Of a stretch of DNA of 64,000 nt, positions 1-10,853 are shown piece after piece. Under the pieces are notes generated by a model. It saw only the letters and a list, made by a program, of their open reading frames with translations. It was not told where the DNA came from and searched no databases. The first letter of the stretch is position 1. Every line of letters begins with the position of its first letter. The DNA lies in NCBI RefSeq assembly GCF_963662555.1, contig NZ_OY759719.1, positions 2,500,985 to 2,564,984 of the forward strand. Direction: 5' to 3'. The position numbers and the translations under genes were made by a program. Source of the DNA: Thiomicrorhabdus sp. (GTDB lineage: Bacteria; Pseudomonadota; Gammaproteobacteria; Thiomicrospirales; Thiomicrospiraceae).

Positions 1-584
1 AGCATTCTAAACTCAATATTTAAGGGCCATTTATGAACTAAATGGTCCTCAATCGCATTAGCAACAGTCTCTTGGTCTTTCACATAGACTCTTGAAAACA
101 ATCTTTCATAAGTAGATCCAATATCACTACCACTAACCCCAAAGACCTCATAGCCTTTTTGGTTAAACTGAATAAAATCCTTTTCTAGATTCCAGTCGTA
201 AATACCAAATTTTGCTGAATCTATAATTAAAGAATTAATATCTGAACTTTTTTCTGTGACGGTTTCTGAGTAAGACTTTTCTTTAGTAGAGGCTAAAAAT
301 TGAACTAATACCGATTCTTTATATGGAGTGGCAATAAAACGAAATGTTTCAATAGCACCTGGAACTTGGTAATCAAAAAAAGATGGCGCAATTTGAGAGA
401 GTGAATCCATTAACTCAAGTTTAAAACGAGGATTCTGAGCTAAATTAAAATCCCCCCAAAGAGAATGAGCAGCCGGATTTTGCCATAACCTTTGCCAAAT
501 TCCATCCTCATCTCTTTCAAATAAAGCGGTGGCGACGGGTAACGAAAGATAAAGGTCTTGTACTTGCTGTTGAAACTGGTGCAT
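1..584 (-). CDS. PAS-domain sensor protein, N-terminal part (runs off window)
   Basis: An open frame starts at an ATG (complement of 582-584) and stays open to the window edge, giving about 194 residues without a stop. The first ~115 residues look like a divergent sensor region. From about residue 125 the sequence fits a PAS_3-type fold: a FGIYDWNLEKD start, then YEVFG, and a later IEFRM strand that is typical of the PAS core. Such proteins usually continue into a GGDEF, EAL or histidine kinase output domain, which would lie outside the window. The output and ligand cannot be told from this part. It is transcribed away from the fadL-like gene, with about 265 bp between them. Confidence 0.6.
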   Translation of the reverse strand, partial: MHQFQQQVQDLYLSLPVATALFERDEDGIWQRLWQNPAAHSLWGDFNLAQNPRFKLELMDSLSQIAPSFFDYQVPGAIETFRFIATPYKESVLVQFLASTKEKSYSETVTEKSSDINSLIIDSAKFGIYDWNLEKDFIQFNQKGYEVFGVSGSDIGSTYERLFSRVYVKDQETVANAIEDHLVHKWPLNIEFRM

Positions 585-743
585 AAATGGATAGAACTCT
601 TTTTGAACTTTTACTCTATTCTATTGATTGTTTTGAGGGTGTGAAGATTTATTTGAGTTATTTTTTAACAATAAAATCAACCAATCAAAACCACAAGCAA
701 TACAACATGTTAATTCATAAAAAAACGCAGATATACAATCAAA

Positions 744-781
744 AAAGGCCTGTTACATAAATTACTATGCAACAGGCCTTT
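744..781 (-). terminator. Intrinsic terminator of the fadL-like gene
   Basis: The arms AAAGGCCTGTT (744-754) and AACAGGCCTTT (771-781) form an 11 bp stem. Read on the minus strand the stem is followed by a T run. Each arm is half of the ACCAGGCCTGGT palindrome found across the window. It lies about 70 bp after the stop of the minus-strand porin gene. Confidence 0.75.
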
Positions 782-851
782 CGTTGTATTCAAGTTAAAC
801 AGACCAAAATTGCATTTTAGGAGGCCTGGTCAAACTTTTTTACTTTTTCAC

Positions 852-2108
852 TTAGTATTTCCAAACTAATTGAGCACTAAAAATATCAACTGTAGGATTG
901 TAAGACCCCACTAAATGCGTTACTCCATTATCTGACGAATAATTCACTTTTGATTTATCTGATAAAAGATGACTATAACCAACATCTAAATCCATGCCTG
1001 GGGTTAATTTATAACCAAAACCTAAAGCAATCCATTTACGATCAGAGTCTGGTGTACGTGGGCTTCGATGAGTTTCATTAGAAACAGGCGTTTGGTCAAA
1101 AGCTACACCTGTTCTTAATTTTAATTTATCATTTAGTTGATAAGTACCACCTAGAGATAAACGCCAGCTGTCTTTAAAGTCTTGATTAGAGTCTGAAACC
1201 GTAGTACCCGCACCATTCTGTATTGTCAAAGAACCGTAATCACTCCATTTAGTCCAAGTTGCACCAGTTAAAAGTGTTAATTTTCCATAAACTTGCGAAG
1301 CACTTAAAGTAGCGGATGCAGGTAGGTCAACTGTAGATGAAACATTAGTATCCACTAATCCAAGTGCAGACAATGCTGCTGGATAATCAATTGTACCTTT
1401 TGCATTTTGGGTAACCGTTGAGCGATAAGCAAAACCAACACGTGTTTTTTCTAGAGGCTTCCATAAGAAACCAAAGTTATAGCCAAAGCCCCAACTATCG
1501 GCTTTTACAGATACTTTCTCATCGCCCGCCGTACTTGTGCTTGAACCTAAATTTGCCTGTTGTTCTAAAATCAAATCGACATATTGTGCGTTTAAACCAA
1601 AACCAAATGAAAGTTTATCGTTTATCTTTCCTGCAATAGCAGGATTTATATTAATGGTTTTTAAATTTGTTTCAGTAGCTTGGTAACGACCAACCCACTT
1701 ATCATCATAAGAAATATGCTGACCAAAAGGCACATTGATACCTAAACCAATATCGTAATCTCCAGCTTTACCTTTCCAGTAAATATTAGGTACAAGTCCA
1801 ACAGTAGCACCATCATCATCACTTCCTTGTAAATTATTACCAGGAACCACTAAATAAGAGCCGTCATTACTAAACTTAGCCTTTGGAGAAATAACATGAG
1901 CACCAATAATTGCCTGACTGCCTTGTATCTCAGTTAAGCCTGCTGGGTTAAACCACATAACACTGGCATCTTCTGCATTGGCTGCGGCACCCGCATAGGC
2001 ATTACCTTGCCCACTTGCACTTTGTTCAATTAATGCAAAACCCGATGCGTTTGCAGCTTGTGAAGCAAGTGCCAACAATACCGCACCTGTAAGTTTATTT
2101 AATGTCAT
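852..2108 (-). CDS. FadL/OmpP1-family outer membrane transporter
   Basis: The 418-residue protein opens with a signal peptide (basic start, hydrophobic run, cleavage after SQAANA) followed by SGFALIEQSASGQGNAYAG. That mature N-terminus is the hatch hallmark of FadL/OmpP1 channels, and the following DASVMWFNPAGLT is equally typical. The rest is alternating beta-strand sequence ending in an aromatic residue (LVWKY), as expected for BAM recognition. The family moves long-chain fatty acids or other hydrophobic compounds across the outer membrane; the substrate here is not known. It stands alone between radA and the PAS gene, with its own terminator at 744-781. Confidence 0.85.
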   Translation of the reverse strand: MTLNKLTGAVLLALASQAANASGFALIEQSASGQGNAYAGAAANAEDASVMWFNPAGLTEIQGSQAIIGAHVISPKAKFSNDGSYLVVPGNNLQGSDDDGATVGLVPNIYWKGKAGDYDIGLGINVPFGQHISYDDKWVGRYQATETNLKTININPAIAGKINDKLSFGFGLNAQYVDLILEQQANLGSSTSTAGDEKVSVKADSWGFGYNFGFLWKPLEKTRVGFAYRSTVTQNAKGTIDYPAALSALGLVDTNVSSTVDLPASATLSASQVYGKLTLLTGATWTKWSDYGSLTIQNGAGTTVSDSNQDFKDSWRLSLGGTYQLNDKLKLRTGVAFDQTPVSNETHRSPRTPDSDRKWIALGFGYKLTPGMDLDVGYSHLLSDKSKVNYSSDNGVTHLVGSYNPTVDIFSAQLVWKY

Positions 2109-2236
2109 GCTTTCTCCTACTTTTTCATACTATTTATTTTTATATTATTTTTTAATTACTTATAGATATCCGTCATTTTAACACCACTGTTTACATGCTG
2201 ATAATTCAAAATAACAAGTACTGTGATAAGTAAATT

Positions 2237-2258
2237 AAATTACCAGGCCTGGTAATTT
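2237..2258. repeat. Iterated palindrome, 22 bp extended copy
   Basis: TACCAGGCCTGGTA lies at 2241-2254, and the symmetry extends four bases on each side. It lies between the radA stop and the upstream region of the fadL-like gene. Confidence 0.9.
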
Positions 2259-2270
2259 ATGTATAAGGAT

Positions 2271-3635
2271 TCATAAAACATCTAATGCTTGCTGTAAACT
2301 TTTAACCCCCACTATTTCCATACCTGGAATAGCCTGTTTTGGTACATTTCCAATTGGCACAATGGCACGCTTAAAGCCGTGTTTAGCCGCTTCAATTATT
2401 CGCTCTTGCCCACTCGGCACTGGGCGTATTTCTCCAGCTAAACCTACTTCTCCAAAAATAATGAGTTCTTGAGACAGGGGTTGGTTACGCATACTGGATA
2501 AAATTGAGCATAATACGGCTAAATCTGCACTGGTTTCCGACACTTTAACGCCACCAACCACATTGACATACACATCTTGATCACTCGCTTGGATGCCTCC
2601 ATGGCGATGCATTACAGCAAGCAACATGGCCATTCGGTTTTGGTCTAACCCCACCGTTACTCTTTTGGGTGCTCCGTAAGGAGAATCATCAACTAAAGCC
2701 TGGATTTCAACCAATAAAGGACGAGATCCTTCCCACACTACCATCACCACAGAGCCTGGTGCCGCATCCTCACCGCGAGATAAAAATATAGCTGAAGGGT
2801 TTTTGATTTGCTTCATCCCCTTTTCAGTCATAGCAAATACACCCAGTTCATTCACAGCACCAAAACGATTTTTAATGGCTCTTAAAGTTCTAAAACGGCT
2901 GTCTGATTGCCCCTCTAAAAACACAACGGTATCAACAATATGTTCTAGCACTCGTGGCCCCGCAACCTCACCCGACTTAGTCACATGCCCAACCAGAAAG
3001 ATAGCCACATTATTTTTCTTGGCATAACGAGTTAAATAAGCGGCACTCTCTCTAACTTGTGAAACCCCACCAGCACCACCACTGATTTCGGCCAACTGCA
3101 TGGTTTGAATAGAATCCACCACCATTACTTTTGGTTTTTCGTTTTCTGAGGCAATGGTAATTGCCTCTACATCCGTTTCAGTAAACAGTCTTAAATCTTC
3201 ATCAGGCAATTGCATGCGTTTAGCTCTTTGTGCCACTTGCTGTAGTGATTCCTCACCAGTGACATAAAGCACTTTTTGCTGGGTACTTAAATAACACATT
3301 ACTTGCAAAAGGATCGACGACTTACCTACTCCTGGATCTCCACCAATTAAGACGACTGAGCCAGGTACAATTCCACCACCTAAAACTCTATCAAGCTCAG
3401 ACATCCCTGAGGTAATACGCGGGACAACCGATAAATCAACGTCATTAATGGATTGCACTTTATTTTCGGTAGTGCCGGCATAACCTTTTGAACCAGTAGA
3501 TGCCGTTTTTTTAGCGGGCGATAACTTAAATTCTTTTAAAGTGTTCCAGGCGTGACATGCTTGGCATTGTCCTTGCCATTGAGAATGTTCAGCACCACAT
3601 TCGGTACAAACATAGGCTGATTTATTTTTTGCCAT
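2271..3635 (-). CDS. radA: DNA repair protein RadA
   Basis: RadA is a RecA-like ATPase that helps process recombination intermediates and migrates branches; it is also needed for transformation in several naturally competent bacteria. The 454-residue protein shows the N-terminal zinc finger (C10, C13, C24, C27), a Walker A GGDPGVGKS at about 98-106, the RadA-specific KNRFG motif at 255-259, and a C-terminal Lon-protease-like domain (DVYVNVVGGVKVSE). Length and order are normal for the family. It is a single gene running toward fadL. No terminator other than the palindrome at 2237-2258 follows it. Confidence 0.97.
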   Translation of the reverse strand: MAKNKSAYVCTECGAEHSQWQGQCQACHAWNTLKEFKLSPAKKTASTGSKGYAGTTENKVQSINDVDLSVVPRITSGMSELDRVLGGGIVPGSVVLIGGDPGVGKSSILLQVMCYLSTQQKVLYVTGEESLQQVAQRAKRMQLPDEDLRLFTETDVEAITIASENEKPKVMVVDSIQTMQLAEISGGAGGVSQVRESAAYLTRYAKKNNVAIFLVGHVTKSGEVAGPRVLEHIVDTVVFLEGQSDSRFRTLRAIKNRFGAVNELGVFAMTEKGMKQIKNPSAIFLSRGEDAAPGSVVMVVWEGSRPLLVEIQALVDDSPYGAPKRVTVGLDQNRMAMLLAVMHRHGGIQASDQDVYVNVVGGVKVSETSADLAVLCSILSSMRNQPLSQELIIFGEVGLAGEIRPVPSGQERIIEAAKHGFKRAIVPIGNVPKQAIPGMEIVGVKSLQQALDVL

Positions 3636-3750
3636 AGGTTTTTTCTTAATTTATCGTTAATGAGAATGCATAGATTTTAAAGATTTTAATCCCAAAAAGC
3701 AGATTTGTTTTATTGCTTAGTCTTTCTTAATCCATTCTTAGTAGCTATAA

Positions 3751-3776
3751 AAAAACCCGCAACTGCGGGTTTTAAA
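3751..3776 (-). terminator. Intrinsic terminator of petABC
   Basis: AAACCCGC (3753-3760), a 4-nt loop AACT, and GCGGGTTT (3765-3772) form a tight stem. On the minus strand it is followed by a T-rich run, 20 bp after the petC stop. Confidence 0.85.
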
Positions 3777-3792
3777 ACAGAATAACAAGAAA

Positions 3793-4452
3793 TTAGTGTT
3801 TAATATCTCGCCAGTATTCTTTTTTAAGCAAGTAGGTTAATAGCAATAACACTAATAAGAAAGCAATAACCTTCCAACCTAAATCTAAACGTTCTAGTTT
3901 AGCTGGCTCACCAACATATTCTAAAAAGTTAGAGATATCACGTGCAGCCTGCTTATATTCTTCAGGTGTTGAGTGGCGTTGGATCCCCTCTAAAACGTTT
4001 GGCATTGAAGTACCTTTAAGTACCTTGTTATCCCATTCGCCTTTCTCATTTTGATAGTAGTCTGTTAAAAAAGTATAAATATAATCCGTACCTTTTAAAC
4101 GAGCCATTAGAGATAAATCAGGAGGAACCGTTCCCAAAACTTCTTCAGCTACGCCATCAACCATACGAGTTTGTACAGTATCTACAACTTTATTTTGACC
4201 GTAAGTCATTTTTTGAACAATCTCATCATCAGTCCAACCAATGTCTCGGGCAATGCGGTTATAACGCATATATTTAACTGAATGACACGCCATACAGTAG
4301 TTTGAGAATAAGATTGCACCACGTTTTAATGAATCTTGATCGCGTAGATTATTTTCAGCCGGTTTTAGTTCAATTCCGTGCCCACCTGCTGCTTGCACAG
4401 GTGAAACGAAAGGCAATAACATTAAGCTAAATACAGTAAGTAACTTTTTCAT
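3793..4452 (-). CDS. petC: Ubiquinol-cytochrome c reductase, cytochrome c1 subunit
   Basis: Cytochrome c1 carries electrons from the Rieske centre to soluble cytochrome c in the bc1 complex. The 219-residue protein has a cleavable signal peptide (ending PVQA), one covalent haem site CMACH at residues 53-57, a likely distal methionine ligand in GTSMPN, and a single C-terminal membrane anchor (VIAFLLVLLLLTYLL) followed by KKEYWRD. It begins directly after the petB stop, so the genes are tightly coupled. Its length suits the compact gammaproteobacterial form. Confidence 0.95.
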   Translation of the reverse strand: MKKLLTVFSLMLLPFVSPVQAAGGHGIELKPAENNLRDQDSLKRGAILFSNYCMACHSVKYMRYNRIARDIGWTDDEIVQKMTYGQNKVVDTVQTRMVDGVAEEVLGTVPPDLSLMARLKGTDYIYTFLTDYYQNEKGEWDNKVLKGTSMPNVLEGIQRHSTPEEYKQAARDISNFLEYVGEPAKLERLDLGWKVIAFLLVLLLLTYLLKKEYWRDIKH

Positions 4453-5706
4453 TTATTGCACCCTCTCTGGAACTGGCTTAGTTTTTTCATGTTTCGAGGT
4501 AAATGGAAGCACCAAGAAGAACATAAAATACAAAGCTGTAAATATTTGAGCTAACTTTGTCAGTTCTGGCGTAGCTGGCTGAGTACCTAACCAACCTAAA
4601 ACGACAAAACTCACTATAAACATAGTCAATAAAACCTTAAACGATATGCCACGATAACGGATTGACTTCACCTTACAACGGTCTAACCAAGGCATTGCAA
4701 ATAGCACAGCTATCGCTCCACCCATTGCTACAACCCCTAAGAACTTATCTGGGATAGCTCTTAAGATGGCATAGAATGGCGTGAAGTACCAAACCGGAGC
4801 GATATGCTCAGGGGTTTTTAGCGGGTTTGCTGGTTCAAAGTTAGGCGGCTCAAGGAAGTAACCACCACCTTCTGGCATATAGAACATTACAATCGCAAAT
4901 AAGGTAATAAAGAATACCGCACCCATTGAGTCTTTAACCGAGTAATAAGGGTGGAATGGAATACCATCCATTGGTAGCCCTTTGTCATTTTTAACTTTCT
5001 TAATCTCTACACCATCTGGGTTGTTAGAACCAACTTGGTGAAGAGCGACTATGTGCATAAAGACTAAAATCAATAGAACCAATGGCAAAGCAATAACATG
5101 CAATGCAAAGAAGCGGTTTAGAGTGGCATCTGAGATAACAAAATCACCACGTACCCACAATGCTAAATCAGGGCCAACAACAGGTATAGCACCAAATAGC
5201 GAAATAATTACCTGAGCACCCCAATATGACATTTGTCCCCAAGGAAGCAGGTAACCCATAAAGGCTTCGGCCATTAATACTAAGAAAAGTAGCATCCCAA
5301 TAATCCACACTAACTCACGTGGTTCTTTGTAAGAACCATAGAGAAGACCGCGCATCATATGTAGATAAACCACAATAAAGAATGCTGAAGCACCGGTTGA
5401 GTGCATATATCGAATAAGCCAACCCCAATCAACATCACGCATAATGTACTCAATAGAGTTAAAAGCTTCTGCGGCACTTGGCTTATAGCTCATGGTTAAC
5501 CAAATACCGGTTACCAATTGGTTTACCAAAACCAATAACGCTAAAGAACCAAAAAAGTACCAAAAGTTAAAGTTTTTAGGTGCATAGTATTCACCAACAT
5601 GTTCGTTCCATGTACTTACTAATGGATAACGAGCATCAAACCAACCAAGTAAAGTTCCCTTTTTTGGCTGTTTAGTATCTAAATCATTCATATTATTTTC
5701 AGACAT
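4453..5706 (-). CDS. petB: Ubiquinol-cytochrome c reductase, cytochrome b subunit
   Basis: This is the membrane core of the bc1 complex, binding two b haems and both quinone sites. The 417 residues contain about eight to nine hydrophobic helices, the haem-ligand region HSTGASAFFIVVYLHM, the second pair of histidines around FFALHVIALP, and the Qo-site PEGGGYF...PEHIAPVWYF region, where the usual PEWY is replaced by PVWYF context. Its start codon overlaps the petA stop by one base, and petC follows at once, so the three are one transcript. Confidence 0.95.
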   Translation of the reverse strand: MSENNMNDLDTKQPKKGTLLGWFDARYPLVSTWNEHVGEYYAPKNFNFWYFFGSLALLVLVNQLVTGIWLTMSYKPSAAEAFNSIEYIMRDVDWGWLIRYMHSTGASAFFIVVYLHMMRGLLYGSYKEPRELVWIIGMLLFLVLMAEAFMGYLLPWGQMSYWGAQVIISLFGAIPVVGPDLALWVRGDFVISDATLNRFFALHVIALPLVLLILVFMHIVALHQVGSNNPDGVEIKKVKNDKGLPMDGIPFHPYYSVKDSMGAVFFITLFAIVMFYMPEGGGYFLEPPNFEPANPLKTPEHIAPVWYFTPFYAILRAIPDKFLGVVAMGGAIAVLFAMPWLDRCKVKSIRYRGISFKVLLTMFIVSFVVLGWLGTQPATPELTKLAQIFTALYFMFFLVLPFTSKHEKTKPVPERVQ

Positions 5707-6320
5707 TATGCCACCCCTTCCTTAGGATCTTCACCAACTCGAATCAGTGTATCAGACAGATAATGATGAGGCGGAATTACTAGATTGGTTGGAGCCGGAA
5801 CCGACTGGAATACTCTTCCTGCCAAATCAAATCTTGAACCGTGGCATGGGCAGAAAAACCCACCTTGCCAATCAGCACCCACGTCTGGCGAACCAATTGC
5901 TGGGCGATAAAGAGGAGCACAGCCTAGGTGTGTACACACACCTACAACAACCAAATATTCACTTTTGATTGAACGGTCTTCATTCTGGCAATATTCTGGT
6001 TGTTCAGATTCTTTTGAGTGAGGATCTCTCAACTCCTTATCTAAACCTGGTAAACCATCAACCATGGCTTCTGTACGGCGTACAATCCACACTGGCTTTC
6101 CACGCCACGCTATGGTCATCATCTGTCCAGGCAGTAGCTGGCTCACATCGGCATTCACAGGTGCACCCGCAGCCTTAGCTTTTTCACTTGGCTGCCATGA
6201 GCTTACAAACGGTACAGCTAAGAAAGTAGCTCCCGTTGCACCAACCACTCCCGTTGCACCGGTCAAAATTTTACGGCGCTGGAGATTTACACTAGATGCT
6301 TTTTGTTCTTCTGTCGACAT
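5706..6320 (-). CDS. petA: Ubiquinol-cytochrome c reductase, Rieske iron-sulfur subunit
   Basis: This subunit accepts the first electron from ubiquinol. The 204-residue protein has a twin-arginine-like start (RRKIL followed by a hydrophobic anchor at about 20-40), then the Rieske fold with cluster motifs CTHLGC (C129, H131, C134) and CPCHGS (C157, C159, H160). It is first in the petABC operon. Upstream is AT-rich DNA with an inverted repeat at 6421-6436 that could be a regulator site. Confidence 0.96.
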   Translation of the reverse strand: MSTEEQKASSVNLQRRKILTGATGVVGATGATFLAVPFVSSWQPSEKAKAAGAPVNADVSQLLPGQMMTIAWRGKPVWIVRRTEAMVDGLPGLDKELRDPHSKESEQPEYCQNEDRSIKSEYLVVVGVCTHLGCAPLYRPAIGSPDVGADWQGGFFCPCHGSRFDLAGRVFQSVPAPTNLVIPPHHYLSDTLIRVGEDPKEGVA

Positions 6321-6420
6321 AGGTTTGTCTTCCCTTTATATGCAAGCAAATTCTGATTATTTTACCTAACCTTGCGTTCAACTTAAATCAGTATCTTCTC
6401 ATACCGCTATAAATAATTGC

Positions 6421-6436
6421 TTATGACAGGTCATAA
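6421..6436. promoter_or_regulatory. Inverted repeat upstream of petABC, possible operator
   Basis: TTATGAC, two bases, then GTCATAA form a perfect 7+7 inverted repeat about 100 bp before petA. Its position suggests a dimeric regulator site for the bc1 operon. No regulator can be named, and it does not match the FNR consensus. Confidence 0.35.
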
Positions 6437-6506
6437 ATTATTTTATTTACCTTTTATTTCAACAAGTTATTTTGATAAAAAAATCCATAAAAAAAATTAA
6501 ATTTAT

Positions 6507-7247
6507 TTATACTGGATTATCAATATCGACAAAATAACACTGCAAATCAAACTTTTGCGCTAAATGTTCGCCCAAAGCTTTAATACCAACACGCTCAGTT
6601 GCATGATGTCCAGCCGCTAAATAATGTATACCGCACTCTTTAGCTAAGTGCGTGGTTTGCTCTGAAACCTCTCCACTAATATACACATCTGCTTGCCATT
6701 CAATTGCTTGGTCAATATAACCTTGAGCCCCACCACTGCACCAAGCAATGGTTTTAACAGATGATGGTCCCCCTGGTAAGTGCAAAACTTCTCTATTTAA
6801 ACTGGTCGAAACCATCTTTTTAAAGTCATCAATAGAAACCGACTCTGAAAGCTGACCCAATTTTACCAGGCCTGGTATAGGGGTAATGTCTTGTAGGCTC
6901 CATAACTTACCTAAAAGAGCATTATTTCCTAGCTCTTCATGAGCATCTAAAGGCAAGTGGTAACCAAAAAGATTAATGTCATTAAGCAGTAAGCTTTTAA
7001 TGCGTTTTTGTTTAAAACCCGTAATCACTTCTGGCTCACTTTTCCAGAAATAACCATGATGAACCAAAATTGCATCAGCATTTAACTTAATAGCTTCATC
7101 AATCAGGGCTTGGCATGCTGTCACGCCTGTGACAATCGTATTTATTTGCTCACAGCCTTCAATTTGCAATCCGTTAGGAGCATAATCTTTAAACTCAGCT
7201 ACTTTTAGATAATCATTTAAATAGCTCTGTAACTCTGCACGTAACAT
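6507..7247 (-). CDS. NIF3/YbgI-family dinuclear metal protein
   Basis: The 246-residue protein matches the compact YbgI-like branch of the NIF3 (DUF34) family: APNGLQIEG near the N-terminus, the metal ligands in DAILVHHGYFW and HLPLDAH, and the C-terminal AAGHHATERVG. These histidines and acids bind two metals. The family has been linked to GTP cyclohydrolase-like or metal-trafficking roles, but its true function is unsettled. Residues PIPGLVK are encoded by a full copy of the palindrome at 6864-6877, in a spot where length and fold seem normal. It is a single gene downstream of the hisD terminator. Confidence 0.85.
   Translation of the reverse strand: MLRAELQSYLNDYLKVAEFKDYAPNGLQIEGCEQINTIVTGVTACQALIDEAIKLNADAILVHHGYFWKSEPEVITGFKQKRIKSLLLNDINLFGYHLPLDAHEELGNNALLGKLWSLQDITPIPGLVKLGQLSESVSIDDFKKMVSTSLNREVLHLPGGPSSVKTIAWCSGGAQGYIDQAIEWQADVYISGEVSEQTTHLAKECGIHYLAAGHHATERVGIKALGEHLAQKFDLQCYFVDIDNPV
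6864..6877. repeat. Iterated palindrome inside the NIF3-family gene
   Basis: This is an exact TACCAGGCCTGGTA. Read on the coding strand it supplies the codons of PGLV. Confidence 0.9.
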
Positions 7248-7297
7248 ACACTAGACTCCATTTTACTGATGTTGTCGCCCGATTCTTAAACCATAAA

Positions 7298-7331
7298 AAA
7301 GCCACCAGGCCTGGTAAAGGCAATGGTGGCT
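7298..7331 (-). terminator. Intrinsic terminator of hisGD, built on a palindrome copy
   Basis: GCCACCA (7301-7307) pairs with TGGTGGC at about 7325-7331, and a T run follows on the minus strand. The left arm overlaps an exact ACCAGGCCTGGT at 7304-7315. It lies just downstream of the hisD stop. Confidence 0.8.
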
Positions 7332-7369
7332 TAATTAGAACTTTTGGGATTGATTTAAAAGCTTAAATC

Positions 7370-8671
7370 TTAGTCCTGTACACGGTAACGAGCTGACATA
7401 GCGTGAGCTTGTAAACCTTCACCATCTGCCAAAATTCCAGCAACTTTACCTAAAACATTTGAGCCTTCAGGTGAGCACATAATTAAGCTCGAACGTTTTT
7501 GGAAATCGTATACACCTAATGGCGATGAGAAACGAGCGGTACGTGAAGTAGGCAACACATGGTTTGGCCCAGCACAATAGTCACCAAGAGCTTCAGCTGT
7601 ATAACGTCCCATAAAGATGGCACCAGCATGACGAATTTTTGGTAACAAGGCTTTAGGATCATCAACCGATAACTCTAAGTGCTCAGGAGCAATGACGTTA
7701 ATCATCTCAAGTGCTTGTTCTTCGTTATCAACTACAATAATCGCACCGCGGTCTTGTAATGCAGTACGAATAATTTTTTCACGCGGCATAGTTGGTAACA
7801 AACGATCCATGCTTTGGTAAACTTTTTCTGCAAAATCAGCATCTTGAGTAACTAGAATCGATTGTGCATCTTCATCATGCTCGGCCTGTGAAAACAAATC
7901 AACAGCAATCCAGTCAGGATCAGTTTTACCATCACAATACACTAAGATTTCAGATGGTCCAGCAATCATGTCTATACCAACCGTACCAAACACCATACGT
8001 TTAGCAGTTGCCACAAAAATATTACCAGGCCCTACAATTTTATCTACCGCAGGTACGGTTTCAGTTCCATAAGCTAAAGCAGCAACGGCTTGTGCTCCAC
8101 CTAGAGTAAATACTGCATCTACATCACAAATAGCAGCCGCCGCTAACACCATATCGTTAACTTCACCATCAGGTGTAGGCACAACCATAATAAGCGTTTC
8201 AACACCTGCTACTTTTGCCGGAATGGCATTCATAATAACTGATGAAGGATAAGCCGCTTTTCCACCAGGCACATAAAGTCCAACACTATCTAAAGGAGTC
8301 ACCTGCTGACCTAACATAGTGCCATCAGCTTCTTCATATGCCCAAGAATTTTGTACTTGCTTTTCATGATAGTCACGAACACGGTCAGCAGATAACTGTA
8401 AAGCTTCACGCTGTTCTGCCGGAATCCTTTCTAAAGCTGCATGTAAACGCTCTTTAGAAATTTCTAATTCAGCACCAGAATTTAAGGTTAAACGGTCAAA
8501 ACGTGCCGTGTATTCTAAAAGAGCGGCATCACCCTTTGTACGAACATTATTAACCACTTCTTTAACGATATCGTTAACTGAATCATTAGAGACCGTTTCC
8601 CATGCTAGTAAACGATCTAATTCCTCTCTAAAACCTTCTGCATTAGCAGATAAACGACGAATATTAAGCAT
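7370..8671 (-). CDS. hisD: Histidinol dehydrogenase
   Basis: HisD carries out the last two steps of histidine synthesis, NAD-dependent oxidation of histidinol to histidine. The 433-residue sequence is full length. Family landmarks include [50 protein letters not shown], the zinc and catalytic region [16 protein letters not shown], and IAPEHLEL. The start overlaps hisG by 8 bp, which implies translational coupling. A terminator follows at 7298-7331. Confidence 0.97.
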   Translation of the reverse strand: MLNIRRLSANAEGFREELDRLLAWETVSNDSVNDIVKEVVNNVRTKGDAALLEYTARFDRLTLNSGAELEISKERLHAALERIPAEQREALQLSADRVRDYHEKQVQNSWAYEEADGTMLGQQVTPLDSVGLYVPGGKAAYPSSVIMNAIPAKVAGVETLIMVVPTPDGEVNDMVLAAAAICDVDAVFTLGGAQAVAALAYGTETVPAVDKIVGPGNIFVATAKRMVFGTVGIDMIAGPSEILVYCDGKTDPDWIAVDLFSQAEHDEDAQSILVTQDADFAEKVYQSMDRLLPTMPREKIIRTALQDRGAIIVVDNEEQALEMINVIAPEHLELSVDDPKALLPKIRHAGAIFMGRYTAEALGDYCAGPNHVLPTSRTARFSSPLGVYDFQKRSSLIMCSPEGSNVLGKVAGILADGEGLQAHAMSARYRVQD

Positions 8672-9305
8672 TTTCTTTCTCTATCACTGTTTTAAACTGT
8701 TGAATAATAGTATTGATTTGATCAAATTTAGTCTTATAAGCGTGCTGATTGACAATCAAACGCGAACTGATATCAGCTATATGTTCCATTGGCACTAAAC
8801 CATTTGCTTTTAGCGTATTACCAGTATCAACCAAATCTACGATTCTGTCTGCCAAATCAATTAATGGAGCAATCTCCATTGAACCATAAAGCTTGATCAA
8901 ATCTACCTGCTCGCCTTTTTCAGCGTAATAAGCCTGGGCTGATTTAAGATATTTTGTGGCAATTTTTAAACGGTGGCCATGAGGCTTTTCAATTTCTGGC
9001 CCAGCTACCATCAATTTACATTTGGCAATATGTAAATCTAAAAGCTCATACAAGTTATCACTTGGCGCTTCCATTAAAACATCTTTACCTGCCACACCAA
9101 TATCTGCAGCACCATGTGCCACATAAGTTGGAGCATCGGTAGCACGTACAATCAGTAAACGTACGTTTTTTTGGTTGGTAGGTAAGATTAACTTACGGCT
9201 TTTACTTGGATCTTCTAAAGGCTCAATGCCTGCCGCTTCAAGAAGTGGCAAAGTATCTTTGTAAATACGACCCTTTGAAAGGGCTATGGTTAACTGGTTA
9301 TTCAT
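8664..9305 (-). CDS. hisG: ATP phosphoribosyltransferase, short form
   Basis: HisG catalyses the first committed step of histidine synthesis, joining ATP and PRPP. At 213 residues this is the short form ([23 protein letters not shown], then [17 protein letters not shown] and the PRPP loop in [16 protein letters not shown]). It lacks the C-terminal ACT-like regulatory domain of the long form. Short HisG normally needs the HisZ subunit, which is not in this window. It forms an operon with hisD and is separated from murA by a MITE-like repeat. Confidence 0.95.
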   Translation of the reverse strand: MNNQLTIALSKGRIYKDTLPLLEAAGIEPLEDPSKSRKLILPTNQKNVRLLIVRATDAPTYVAHGAADIGVAGKDVLMEAPSDNLYELLDLHIAKCKLMVAGPEIEKPHGHRLKIATKYLKSAQAYYAEKGEQVDLIKLYGSMEIAPLIDLADRIVDLVDTGNTLKANGLVPMEHIADISSRLIVNQHAYKTKFDQINTIIQQFKTVIEKENA

Positions 9306-9404
9306 AACTCGGTAAACTTTTTATTCAATTTAAATAAGGTTATTGTAGAGTGAAAAATCATAACTTGTTTAGCTTAAGCAAATTCACTCTAGTAAATTTT
9401 GTAT

Positions 9405-9485
9405 TATTGAGACCTTTGTACGAGCCATGGACAAAAAAATAAGGAAAAATTTTACTGTTTATGGTCTCGTGCAAAGGTCTCTATT
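9405..9485. mobile_element. Small MITE-like element between murA and hisG
   Basis: GAGACCTTTGTACGAG (from 9409) is mirrored by CTCGTGCAAAGGTCTC (to 9481), giving near-perfect terminal inverted repeats of about 20 bp around an AT-rich centre. The 73 bp unit is flanked on both sides by TATT (9405-9408 and 9482-9485), which looks like a target duplication. There is no coding capacity, so it would have been moved by a transposase made elsewhere. The termini resemble those of some IS5-type elements, from memory only. Confidence 0.6.
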
Positions 9486-9504
9486 GTTAGTTTTAGCAGT
9501 TTGT

Positions 9505-10788
<1,284 letters not shown>

Positions 10789-10853
10789 CTACTTTGTATT
10801 TTAGATAAACCGTTTTGGTTTGACTAAAATGTTGTGTCTTGAGCTTTATACTC

